NCBI GenBank assembly: GCA_017472305.1
Contig: JAFUQP010000035.1
Coordinates: 1-35,102 of the forward strand
Origin: Clostridia bacterium
GTDB lineage: Bacteria > Bacillota > Clostridia > Oscillospirales > CAG-272
Length of the DNA: 35,102 nt
Direction: 5' to 3'
Part shown: positions 1-7,325 of the stretch, one piece after another
How positions within the stretch are numbered: the stretch's first letter is position 1
Layout of the letters: each line of letters opens with the position of its first letter
The notes under the pieces: model-generated
What the model was told of the DNA's origin: nothing
The model's database searches: none
What the model saw: the letters and a program-made list of their open reading frames with translations, nothing else
Position numbers and translations under genes: made by a program

Positions 1-163
1 AGCTTTTGACATATCTCGCCTTTGGCGAGGAATGCAAAAGCATATCGAGTGCGTCAGCACATATCGAGTTTGTATATCTCGCCTTTGGCGAGGTATGCAA
101 ACCATATCGAAAATCCCGCGAGGGATTTATCTCGATGCGTGTTCTCCGTTAAGGATAACACGC
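1..163. repeat. Left-end hairpin repeat array
   Basis: This is a string of hairpins separated by the word ATATCGA (42-48, 61-67, 104-110). Units are: 2-20 with 24-41 (long stem, TTT loop, one mismatch and one bulge); 49-60 (GTGC, GTCA loop, GCAC); 68-83 with 87-102 (16 continuous pairs including two G-U, TTT loop); 111-117 with 122-128 (AAATCCC, GCGA loop, GGGATTT); and a looser GCGTGTT/AACACGC pair at about 137-163, just after the glycosyltransferase stop. Bases 1-110 are identical to 34993-35102. No protein is convincing here. It is best read as one end of a dispersed, modular, hairpin-forming intergenic repeat at which the assembly broke. Confidence 0.85.
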
Positions 164-165
164 TT

Positions 166-1401
166 TTAATTCGCTCCCTCGTGCTTAATTTGCTTCCACT
201 CAACCTTCTTGAAGAGCGCGACGAATGCCGCAGGAATGAAGGAGAAGATAAAGAGCGGGAAGGTGAATATGTAAAGTATCTTCTTTGCCGAGCTTGCTCT
301 GATTTTCTTCCAGTCGGAAATTGTAACCACAAGTCCGAATACAAACAGCGACATATACGCGCCGCCTATCATAGGAAGAACAGCCAAAAGCACGGTAAGG
401 GGGTGTGTACCGAGTATCAGAAGCACCGTGCAGGCAACGATGTTTATCGCTACCGCTGTGAGCGAAATAATGTATGCGGGAGCAAGGCACATCATCATAT
501 CGAAGCAGGCAAGGAACTTGCCTATCTTACCCGAGAAGAGGCCCTTGACAAGAGATGTGAAATACTTTCTGAATATCTGAAGACCGCCCTTGCACCAACG
601 CAGCTTCTGGTTCCACGAGGTCTTTCTGTCAACCGCCTGCTCGTCGTAGAACATAGCCGAGTTGCAGTATCCGCTCTTTGCGTCGTTTACCGCGTTATGG
701 AGAGTGAATTCTCCGTCCTCGGTAAGGGTATGGAAGGGCCAGCCGCCGTAGCGCTTGCAAATCTCGTTCGAGAAGAGGAAGCCCGTACCCGCAATGAAGG
801 TGTTACCGCCTATTCTGACTCTCGCAAGGTTGAGAACTCTCGCGTCGCGAAGGAAATACATTCCCTGACCTGCGGCTCTCCAGCCCCTGCCGTAGTTCGA
901 TGCGTTTCTGTAAGAGGAAACAACCTCGTAGCCCGCGGCAAACGCCTTGTTCATCTCGGTGAGGTAGTTCTTTTCCGCAACGTTATCGGCATCAAAGACT
1001 ATGAACGCGTCGTATGCGTCCTCGCCTCTGTCGCGCTGAATACTCTTTAAGAGAAAATCAACGGCATACCCCTTGCCGCGCTCGAGCTGATTCTGTCTTT
1101 CGTATACGATAGCCCCTGCCTCGCGCGCGACGGCGGCGGTGCTGTCGGTGCAGTTGTCGGCAACGACGAAAACGTCAAAGAACTCTCTCGGATAATCCTG
1201 CTCCATAAGCGAGCCTATGAGGTTTGCGATTACCCCCTCCTCGTTACGCGCCGCGATTATCACCGCAAGCTTACTTGGCGGTGCATCGGGGTATTTCTTA
1301 ATGCCCCCGACGTAGGCTATTACAAGATATATAAACTGATAGAAGTAACATAGCAAAAACACCGCACTGAGGCAAATATTGATAATGTTAAGCACCTGCA
1401 T
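166..1401 (-). CDS. Membrane-bound family 2 glycosyltransferase
   Basis: This 411-residue protein is a processive-type GT-A glycosyltransferase, expected to transfer a sugar from a nucleotide-sugar donor at the cytoplasmic face of the membrane. An N-terminal TM segment (about 5-32) is followed by the GT2 domain: IIAARNEE near 48-55, the DAD motif (137-139) for metal and nucleotide, the TED motif (227-229) with the catalytic base, and a QxxRW-type motif (Q265, R268, W269). About three TM helices fill residues 295-405. This order matches polysaccharide synthases and N-acetylglucosaminyltransferases, but the sugar cannot be named. AAGGAG lies 9 nt before the ATG. The gene is alone, with a divergent neighbour upstream and the end repeat just after its stop. 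Confidence 0.9.
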   Translation of the reverse strand: MQVLNIINICLSAVFLLCYFYQFIYLVIAYVGGIKKYPDAPPSKLAVIIAARNEEGVIANLIGSLMEQDYPREFFDVFVVADNCTDSTAAVAREAGAIVYERQNQLERGKGYAVDFLLKSIQRDRGEDAYDAFIVFDADNVAEKNYLTEMNKAFAAGYEVVSSYRNASNYGRGWRAAGQGMYFLRDARVLNLARVRIGGNTFIAGTGFLFSNEICKRYGGWPFHTLTEDGEFTLHNAVNDAKSGYCNSAMFYDEQAVDRKTSWNQKLRWCKGGLQIFRKYFTSLVKGLFSGKIGKFLACFDMMMCLAPAYIISLTAVAINIVACTVLLILGTHPLTVLLAVLPMIGGAYMSLFVFGLVVTISDWKKIRASSAKKILYIFTFPLFIFSFIPAAFVALFKKVEWKQIKHEGAN

Positions 1402-1476
1402 TGCTCTTTTCTCCTTGTTTATTTCCTAATTAACCGAGGGCGGCAAAAAAATGCTCCGTCCGTCAACGGCAGATAT

Positions 1477-1505
1477 ATTGTATCACAAATCCGTGAAAAA
1501 ATAAA
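1477..1505 (-). promoter_or_regulatory. Promoter of the glycosyltransferase gene
   Basis: Read on the minus strand there is TTTATT, a 17-nt spacer and TACAAT with a TGA extension (TGATACAAT). It lies about 80 nt before the start codon of the glycosyltransferase gene. The -35 is weak; the extended -10 supports the call. Confidence 0.55.
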
Positions 1506-1648
1506 GCCCTTTTTGACTTTTTACTTCTTTTTGTTGATTTTTAATAAAATCAATATACTGAAATTGTTCTTTGTATACCTGAATAAAAGATTTTTTGTTG
1601 CTAATAATTAAATATTATTAATTAATTTTTATTTTTTAAAAATTTCTA

Positions 1649-1677
1649 TTGCAAAAGACACCGAATTAGTGTAAAAT
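1649..1677 (+). promoter_or_regulatory. Sigma-A promoter of the HEPN-like gene
   Basis: TTGCAA (1649-1654), a 17-nt spacer and TAAAAT (1672-1677) sit about 40 nt before the start codon at 1719, giving a leader of roughly 35 nt. Confidence 0.7.
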
Positions 1678-1718
1678 GTATATAGCAACTCTACAAAAAC
1701 TGTATTTGCGAGGAAGAT

Positions 1719-2144
1719 ATGGGTAACCGACTCAACAGCGCGTTTTTAAGTGCATATATAGAGCTTGACAAGGTCTGCTGTCTTAAGTTCGGCGCCGCAA
1801 CGGGCGGTATAACCGAGTATATCAACAGGCTGATTACCGCAAGGTTCGCTCCCGACCGCGACGATGTTCTGCCGCGGCTTGTCAAGTACAGAAACATAAG
1901 AAACCGTATGGCGCACGAGGAAGGCGCGTTCGGTAAAATCGACGAGATTGCCAAGGCTGACGTTCGCTGGATACAGGGCTTCAAGAAGGCTATGCAGAAG
2001 AAGAGGGACCCGATTTCTCTCTACCTTCGTAAGACTCGTCGCTACGCACGCCGCAGAAGACTGCGCAAGGTGCTTATTATCGCGGCGCTCCTCATTCTGG
2101 TGCTTGGCGCGGCGGCGGCATTCATAATGTCTAAATTTATGTAA
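1719..2144 (+). CDS. Small tail-anchored protein with HEPN-like RNxxxH motif
   Basis: The 141-residue protein has a helical N-terminal part, a run of Lys/Arg at about 99-116, and one hydrophobic segment at about 117-137 at the extreme C terminus, so it is probably membrane-anchored with its domain in the cytoplasm. Residues 61-66 read RNRMAH, the R-N-x3-H pattern of HEPN-domain ribonucleases, in a helix that also carries YRNIRNRM. It resembles small conserved proteins of unknown function in Clostridia; I have no firm family name. GAGG lies 5 nt before the ATG. It has its own promoter and is followed by two terminator-like hairpins, so it is monocistronic. RNase activity is a hypothesis from the motif alone. 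Confidence 0.8.
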   Translation: MGNRLNSAFLSAYIELDKVCCLKFGAATGGITEYINRLITARFAPDRDDVLPRLVKYRNIRNRMAHEEGAFGKIDEIAKADVRWIQGFKKAMQKKRDPISLYLRKTRRYARRRRLRKVLIIAALLILVLGAAAAFIMSKFM

Positions 2145-2178
2145 ATACGGCTTCGGCATTTAGAAAACCCGAACGAAA

Positions 2179-2213
2179 AGAGCGGAGATACTTTCAAACG
2201 GTATCTTCGCTCT
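2179..2213. terminator. Terminator-like hairpin after the HEPN-like gene
   Basis: A 13-bp stem with one G-T pair: AGAGCGGAGATAC (2179-2191) with GTATCTTCGCTCT (2201-2213). It is followed by AT-rich sequence and preceded by a short A run, so it may work in both directions between convergent genes. Confidence 0.65.
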
Positions 2214-2239
2214 AAATTTATATTTATACTTTTTAGGTT

Positions 2240-2265
2240 GAAATTCTTTGAATTTCGCCTTTTTT
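2240..2265 (+). terminator. Intrinsic terminator
   Basis: GAAATTC (2240-2246), TTT loop, GAATTTC (2250-2256), then GCC and six T residues (2260-2265). It is a second, back-up terminator for rightward transcription before the convergent gene that ends at 2373. Confidence 0.65.
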
Positions 2266-2372
2266 CGTTCTGTTGCCATGTCCTCACTCACCGTACACCC
2301 GTACGCCTATCGCCCGTCAGCTGACGGCTTCCGGTCGGGCTCCCGCCCCCCTTGGGTCTTGGGCAAGCGTTG

Positions 2373-3356
2373 CTACCGGCGAAGCGCATCCAGCTCAAAG
2401 GAGTAAATTTTCTCGCCCTCGAGCTGGCGCGAATAAGCTCCGCCGACAGACGGACTTTCGGCAAAAGCATAGAGTTTTTCCCCATAAATGTAAACATCTC
2501 TTTGCATAGGCGGCATATTTATCCTCTTTTTTTCGGTTGAGGAGTCGAGGAAAAGGAGAGGAATTTTGTGCTGCCGCTCGCCGTCGGTGACCGTCACGGT
2601 GCTGCGCCTTTTCGTATCGAGGGTGTGATGCTCGAGCGAGGAGAACAGCTTCCCGTCAGAGCGGGAAATATACACGTCCTTGCCGTCAACGGCTAAGCCG
2701 CGAAGCGAGCTTCCCACCGATATGGCAGAGACGGGTGTAGGGATAATATAGCGCACAGCCCCCTTGCCGCGCTCGGTTGTCAGGCGGAACGAGGTTATAA
2801 GAGAGGTGCCCTCGTCGCCTGCGGGCGAGGTGAGATGGGTAGCGCAGCCGTCGCATCCCTCAGCGGGGTGATAGCCGCCAACGTACAGAAAATCGCCCGA
2901 TATAGAGAGCGAGGTCGCGACGGTGTACGCCTTTATTTTATCGTAGTAGATTACCCTCTCGTCAAAGCACTCAATGTCCTCGTAGTAATAGACGAGAATA
3001 TCGCCGTCGCAGCCGACGTATATGTATTTGTCAAAAACCGCAAGACCGCCAAGCCTGCCGCCAAGCGGCATCTCCTCTTCGTCGTAGAGGGTTATATAGG
3101 TAAGCTCCCCGTCGTCCTTGTATAGATAAAGCCGCGCCGCATTTCCGAATCTACCGAGTATAAGCCTGCCGTCGGGGCAGTCGGCATAGCCGGTAGGCGA
3201 AAAGCCCTCGGGCACTGGCGGATAGTCCTCGGGCTCCGAGAGAGTCAGCAGGTCACAGAGCGCGGTATATTTTTGCATAGTAAAGGCGCCTATAGCCAGC
3301 GTGACCAGCATTGCCGATAGCACCGCGGTAATCAAAAGTACCTTAAACGTTCTCAT
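2373..3356 (-). CDS. Exported or membrane-anchored protein of unknown function
   Basis: The 327-residue protein starts MRTFKVLL followed by a hydrophobic stretch to about residue 27, which is a signal peptide or N-terminal anchor. The rest is rich in Gly, Tyr and beta-strand patterns with recurring phrases such as YIYVGCDGD, FLYVGGYH, DVYISRSDGK and DVYIYGEKLYAF. These look like blades of a beta-propeller or PQQ-like repeat, though I cannot assign a family. The start codon is separated by one base from the stop of the upstream histidine phosphatase gene, so the two are translationally coupled. It is probably an extracytoplasmic sensor or binding protein; the function is unknown. Confidence 0.8.
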   Translation of the reverse strand: MRTFKVLLITAVLSAMLVTLAIGAFTMQKYTALCDLLTLSEPEDYPPVPEGFSPTGYADCPDGRLILGRFGNAARLYLYKDDGELTYITLYDEEEMPLGGRLGGLAVFDKYIYVGCDGDILVYYYEDIECFDERVIYYDKIKAYTVATSLSISGDFLYVGGYHPAEGCDGCATHLTSPAGDEGTSLITSFRLTTERGKGAVRYIIPTPVSAISVGSSLRGLAVDGKDVYISRSDGKLFSSLEHHTLDTKRRSTVTVTDGERQHKIPLLFLDSSTEKKRINMPPMQRDVYIYGEKLYAFAESPSVGGAYSRQLEGEKIYSFELDALRR

Positions 3357-3357
3357 A

Positions 3358-4002
3358 TCAGGTATTAACCTTGGTAATGCCGATATTCAAGAGGTGGGCG
3401 TCGTTGGAATAGCTCACGGGAGTAAAGCTGCCCTGCCCATACTCCATAACCGAGTATGACGCGTTTGATGGGAATTCAAGCGTTCCGACTATTTTCTCGG
3501 GAGCAATCCCCACAGCCCTCGCCCAGAAGGAGCGAATAACCGCCGCGTGCGCGGCAATAAGCACGGTCGAGCCCGCGTGCCGCTCTGCAATCCTCTCAAC
3601 CTCGGACATAAAGCGCTCGCCGGCCCGAGCTACAGCCTCGCCGCCGGGGAAGGTGAAGGTGCCGAAGCCTAAGTGCCAATCGCGCTCAAAGACCTCGCCC
3701 GAGGACGCAATAATTTCTTCAACCGAGCGCCCCTCCCATTCGCCGATATCCACCTCGCGAAGCTCTCGGGACGGTATAACGGTTATGTTGCGCCTCTCTG
3801 CGTGGGGACGCGCGGTATTCATAGCGCGGAGCAGGTCGCTCGAATATACGTAATCTATTTTTTCATCCGCGAGAGCCTCGGCGGTGGCAGCCGCCTGCAT
3901 ATAGCCCTTCTCGGAAAGGTCAAGGTCGGTGTGCCCGAGCATTACGCGTACGGCGTTGCCGAGGCTTTCTCCGTGCCTTACAAATATCAATTTTGTTTTC
4001 AT
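3358..4002 (-). CDS. Histidine phosphatase superfamily protein
   Basis: This 214-residue protein belongs to the phosphoglycerate mutase-like histidine phosphatase family. The catalytic phospho-accepting His is in FVRHGESLGN (RHGES at 9-13), an acidic residue lies in REVDIGEWEG, and the second active-site His is in LIAAHAAVIRSFW. Length is typical for stand-alone members such as CobC/GpmB-like phosphatases; the substrate cannot be told from sequence. It is the middle gene of a leftward group: a longer paralogue lies upstream (4132-5112) and the exported 327-residue protein follows after one base. Confidence 0.9.
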   Translation of the reverse strand: MKTKLIFVRHGESLGNAVRVMLGHTDLDLSEKGYMQAAATAEALADEKIDYVYSSDLLRAMNTARPHAERRNITVIPSRELREVDIGEWEGRSVEEIIASSGEVFERDWHLGFGTFTFPGGEAVARAGERFMSEVERIAERHAGSTVLIAAHAAVIRSFWARAVGIAPEKIVGTLEFPSNASYSVMEYGQGSFTPVSYSNDAHLLNIGITKVNT

Positions 4003-4131
4003 TCTGTCTCCATTTTATAGCTTGCGTTATTTAAGCAGGTGTCGCTCTAGAGAAATAAGCAAAACCCCAACTCTCGTGCCCTAGTTGCGGCTGCACTTGG
4101 CATCTATGCCCGAGCGGGAGAAGCAGAGCCG

Positions 4132-5112
4132 TCAGACCTCGGTGCGGGAGCGCTTGGTATCAAGGAAGCCTATCGACTCGATATGCGTGTAGTCGGAATA
4201 AACGAGAGGAATAAGCCTTCCCGCGCGGTAGAGAACGTAGGAGAACGACGCGTTAATAGCAAACGGCAGCTCTCTGCCCATATCAGCAGGCTTTATGCCG
4301 AGCATAAGCCCGAAGAAGGCGCGAAGCACGCCTGCGTGAGTACCGATAAGCAGTCTTTTGCCGAGGTTTTGCTCCGCAACCGACACGGCAGTGCGGTGAA
4401 AACGAAGCGCCGCGCCGATAACCGTTTCGCCAATTCCGCAAAAGACGGGGAATTTCCTTTCATACTCGGGTAAATAGGTTTCCTCTGACATAGGGATTGA
4501 CTCAAGAGAAGCAAGCGACACCTCACGGGTGTCCGCATATTCACGCGCCTCGCTTAAGGTTCTGTGCGGCTCTCCCGAAGGGTGAATATACCGAGAAGCC
4601 GCGGCAGCAGAGGCAACGTTATCAGAGGTGCCGTTCCTATGCTGCAAGGAATATATATATTCCTCGGGGACAGAAACGCTCTCGGGCAGAAGCGTTGAAT
4701 ATTCACCTCGGAAATCGTAGAGCGCGAAGCCGTCACCGAAGTAATAAAGGTAAAGCTCGCCGTATCTTTCTCTTGCACCGTCCTTTGGACGGCACTCCCA
4801 ATCGCCTACGTGAATTTCACGGAATCCTGCATTTTTATGCAAAGGCAGCCCTCTGAGGTCGGCGTGATATTTGGCGGTAGTCGAAGCCCTGACAAGGTCG
4901 CTTGCATAGACCGCGTCAAGAGGCTCTGAAGCAAAGGCGCGCGACGCGGTTTCTGCCTGGAGAACGCCGCGCTCGGTCAAGGGAACGTCGGTCTGTCCCG
5001 ACATAACGCCGTATCTGTTGCCGTAGCTCTCGCCGTGCCTTTGGAAAATCAAGAGGCATTCGTCCTCACGCAACGCACCCGGAATATCTGCACATTTAAC
5101 TAAACAGCTCAT
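4132..5112 (-). CDS. Histidine phosphatase with a large insertion
   Basis: This 326-residue protein has the same fold as its neighbour. RHGES is at 25-29, the acidic residue in REIHVGDWE at 98-106, GETVIGAALRF near 228-237, and the second catalytic His at 259 in IGTHAGVLRAF. Between the first and second halves is an extra segment of about 95 residues (roughly 130-225), with Tyr-rich and Ser/Ala-rich sequence, absent from the 214-residue paralogue. It probably forms a cap over the active site and changes substrate choice. The ATG at 5112 has no clear ribosome binding site (GAAGGTG lies about 22 nt upstream), so the start is less certain than the family. A strong promoter lies at 5186-5214. Confidence 0.85.
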   Translation of the reverse strand: MSCLVKCADIPGALREDECLLIFQRHGESYGNRYGVMSGQTDVPLTERGVLQAETASRAFASEPLDAVYASDLVRASTTAKYHADLRGLPLHKNAGFREIHVGDWECRPKDGARERYGELYLYYFGDGFALYDFRGEYSTLLPESVSVPEEYIYSLQHRNGTSDNVASAAAASRYIHPSGEPHRTLSEAREYADTREVSLASLESIPMSEETYLPEYERKFPVFCGIGETVIGAALRFHRTAVSVAEQNLGKRLLIGTHAGVLRAFFGLMLGIKPADMGRELPFAINASFSYVLYRAGRLIPLVYSDYTHIESIGFLDTKRSRTEV

Positions 5113-5185
5113 AATTTAAAACTTAAAAATATTGCACCTTCAAATTGTTAATATCAAGGCAAAACAGCCTTAAACCTATGATTAT

Positions 5186-5214
5186 AGTATACATAAAATA
5201 AGCGAATAAGTCAA
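5186..5214 (-). promoter_or_regulatory. Sigma-A promoter of the histidine phosphatase operon
   Basis: On the minus strand: TTGACT, exactly 17 nt, TATACT. The predicted transcript begins near 5180 and its leader of about 65 nt contains a small hairpin (AAGGC, TGTTTT, GCCTT). Confidence 0.75.
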
Positions 5215-6088
5215 GAGAATCCAAAAAAAACAGATTAACAAAATTCGGAAACGCTCCGAGAACGCGAAATCGGATTTTAGACAGCAGGCGAGCAAGAAAA
5301 CAGGCTGATACTCACCCGAATAGAAGTCCGAGAAAAAAGCCGCACCGACAAATTTCGCAGCAGCCAAACAACCGTATATTTATTCCCTGCTCGTCATATT
5401 TATGCATTAATATAATTCGCATAATTTACGAATTTAAAACGCCGGTTAAAGCACAAATCCCTAAATATAGCCGTTTTAGGCGCGTTATATCGTTGCGTTT
5501 GCAGCTCTATCTTAGACGCTTCGTAAAATTTACAACCGCTTTTTCAAAAAATATGCAAAAATCACGCATAAATCACCCGAGAGAGATAATCTCAATATAA
5601 AACTGTTAATATTTGGTAATTATAATGCTTTTTAATTGGATTAAAGTAAAGGGCAGCTCGTATGACTCATGAACTTCTAAATAGTACTCAACTGCTCAAA
5701 GCTCTCTGCATCTATAACCGAATTATAACAAAAACTCCGTTTTTAGTGCCCAAAAAGAGCTATATAAAGCATTTATAGGGTTAATTTGTGGGGAAAATCA
5801 GCAAAAAATGCACCAAAAACAGCATAAAAAGCCCAATTTGCCCGATGCCATTCGTTTTCCCTATTGCTACAGCTGATTTGCACTTATAGCCTTAGTACGC
5901 TTAAACCTATTATACCCTATATGAAACCTTCGGCTTCGAGTGTTCTTTGCTTATCGTAGTCTATACGCGCGGACTTTGCTCGTGCCTCTTGACTTCATTT
6001 ATTGATATCCGCGATATTCTCAACAATTTTACGCGATAGATAACACCTTATAAGCAATCAAAATCGCAAAAACTCGTTCAGCAGCTAA
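5215..6088. other. Gene-free AT-rich intergenic region
   Basis: About 870 bp between the histidine phosphatase promoter and the parS cluster. No reading frame with a plausible start, ribosome binding site or family resemblance was found on either strand, and no tRNA-like or known riboswitch-like pattern. No perfect TTATCCACA DnaA box was seen; the nearest resemblance, TGTGGGGAA near 5788, is poor. It may hold centromere-proximal spacing or an unrecognised small RNA. Confidence 0.5.
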
Positions 6089-6104
6089 TGTTTCACGTGA
6101 AACA
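6089..6104. promoter_or_regulatory. parS: parS site 1 (perfect)
   Basis: TGTTTCACGTGAAACA, identical to the Bacillota parS consensus bound by ParB/Spo0J. It is the first of four copies within 201 bp directly upstream of parA. Confidence 0.97.
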
Positions 6105-6148
6105 AGGGGGATTTAAGGCGGTGAGGCTCCAAACGATATCGAAACCAA

Positions 6149-6164
6149 TGTTTCACGTGAAACA
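6149..6164. promoter_or_regulatory. parS: parS site 2 (perfect)
   Basis: TGTTTCACGTGAAACA, again identical to the consensus, starting exactly 60 bp after site 1. It serves as a ParB loading site for the CTP-dependent sliding clamp. Confidence 0.97.
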
Positions 6165-6213
6165 AAAATGTGTTTCTAGTGGCGATAGTGCCAAAAGGCA
6201 ACTCTAAAAGCAA

Positions 6214-6229
6214 TGTTTCACGTGAAAAA
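6214..6229. promoter_or_regulatory. parS: parS site 3 (one mismatch)
   Basis: TGTTTCACGTGAAAAA differs from the consensus at position 15 (C to A). It starts 65 bp after site 2. It is probably a weaker ParB site. Confidence 0.9.
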
Positions 6230-6273
6230 ACGATTTAAAACATTCTGAACATTAACCACGGTCAAACAGCCAA

Positions 6274-6289
6274 CGTTTCACGTGAAACA
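6274..6289. promoter_or_regulatory. parS: parS site 4 (one mismatch)
   Basis: CGTTTCACGTGAAACA differs from the consensus at position 1 only (T to C). It starts 60 bp after site 3 and ends 28 bp before the -35 of the parA promoter, so ParB spreading could repress parA. Confidence 0.92.
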
Positions 6290-6317
6290 AAATTATTCGA
6301 TAAACGAGTAAAACGAA

Positions 6318-6346
6318 TTGACTTTTTGTATTATATATAGTATAAT
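6318..6346 (+). promoter_or_regulatory. Sigma-A promoter of parA
   Basis: TTGACT (6318-6323), 17-nt spacer, TATAAT (6341-6346). The predicted start near 6353 leaves an unusually long leader of about 205 nt before parA. Confidence 0.8.
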
Positions 6347-6352
6347 AATAAT

Positions 6353-6560
6353 ACACGAAGTTCGCGTCTGTCGGCTTGCCAGCAAGGGCGAACGACTGTA
6401 TTTCAAGGAATGTGCGAAAATCCTTGATTTTCGGCGTGGTGCCGCAAGGCAACACAGTTGATTTTGCCGAGCAGGCAAAAGCAACGTCACATATATTATA
6501 CTACGGTTTGTTTTTATATTCTTAGGGATAAACCGCAGAAAACCAGCAGAGGTAGAATAA
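6353..6560 (+). ncRNA. Hairpin-rich 5' leader of parA
   Basis: Successive inverted repeats fill the leader: GTTCGC 6360-6365 with GCGAAC 6388-6393; TCAAGGA 6403-6409 with TCCTTGA 6421-6427; 6436-6443 with 6448-6455 closed by a GCAA (GNRA) loop and holding one mismatch; TTTTGCC 6462-6468 with GGCAAAA 6474-6480. The last 20 nt hold AGAGG and the parA start. It matches no riboswitch I recognise. It could be a regulatory leader or an intergenic hairpin array that happens to be transcribed. Confidence 0.5.
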
Positions 6561-7325
6561 ATGGGAAAAATAGTATGCTTTTCTAATCAGAAGGGCGGTG
6601 TTGGTAAGACAACCTCTTGCGTCAACATCTCTGCTCAGATTGCAAACAAGGGCAACAAAAAGGTCTTGATGATTGATATGGACCCGCAGGGAAATGCCAC
6701 AAGCGGACTTGGTCTGCCCAAATCGAAGATAAAAAACACGATTTATGACGTTATTATTGGCAGATGTGACGTCAAAGACGCCATTATTAAGACAAAATTC
6801 AAGAATTTATCTGTTGTTCCTGCTAATATCGACCTTGCGGGAGCGGAGCTTGAGCTTTACGACCTCGAGGATACGACAGATTTCGCAAAGCTCGCGCTCG
6901 AGAGCGTTAAGGACGATTACGACTACATATTTATAGACTGCCCACCCTCGCTCGGTATGCTCACCGTCAAGGCACTATCTGTTTCGGACGGCGTTGTGAT
7001 ACCTATGCAGTGCGAATTTTATTCACTTGAGGGTATGTCGCAGCTCTTTAACACCATCAAAAAAATAAGAACTCTCTACAACCCGACTCTACAAATAGTA
7101 GGAATTCTCCTCACAATGTATAACGCAAGGCTCACTTTAACCGGTCAGGTGGTCGCAGAGCTTAAAAAATACTACGCAGACAAGCTCTTCAAGGTTCCGA
7201 TTTCAAGAACTGTCAGAATTTCCGAAGCTCCGGGATACGGCGAGCCAATATGCTACCACGACCCATACGGAAAGGGCTCGCTTGAATATGCTGCCGTCGC
7301 AAAAGAGCTGATGCTAAGAATATAA
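6561..7325 (+). CDS. parA: Chromosome partitioning ATPase ParA (Soj)
   Basis: ParA is a DNA-binding ATPase that forms a nucleoid-bound gradient, is stimulated by ParB, and in spore formers also acts on DnaA. The 254-residue protein has the deviant Walker A box KGGVGKTT (11-18), a Walker A' motif in VLMIDMDPQGN, and a Walker B-like FIDCPPSLG. The family ending with SEAPGYGEPICYHDPYGKG is well kept. Length is normal for Soj. The ATG follows AGAGG by about 8 nt. It lies just downstream of four parS sites, and parB follows after an unusually wide 322-bp gap. Confidence 0.97.
   Translation: MGKIVCFSNQKGGVGKTTSCVNISAQIANKGNKKVLMIDMDPQGNATSGLGLPKSKIKNTIYDVIIGRCDVKDAIIKTKFKNLSVVPANIDLAGAELELYDLEDTTDFAKLALESVKDDYDYIFIDCPPSLGMLTVKALSVSDGVVIPMQCEFYSLEGMSQLFNTIKKIRTLYNPTLQIVGILLTMYNARLTLTGQVVAELKKYYADKLFKVPISRTVRISEAPGYGEPICYHDPYGKGSLEYAAVAKELMLRI

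Noticed and set aside
22-1050. Long plus-strand frame over the left end
   Set aside because: It crosses the hairpin repeat and lies antisense to a glycosyltransferase with all catalytic motifs; its sequence has no family resemblance.
2314-2327. 14-bp perfect palindrome CCGTCAGCTGACGG
   Set aside because: It lies just past the 3' end of a gene with no associated motif; a single short palindrome of this size is not enough to call an operator.
5182-5367. Short minus-strand hydrophobic frame
   Set aside because: It overlaps the strong histidine phosphatase promoter and has no ribosome binding site.
5788-5796. DnaA box upstream of parA
   Set aside because: TGTGGGGAA has two mismatches at key positions and stands alone; the dnaA-dnaN gap is a far better origin candidate.
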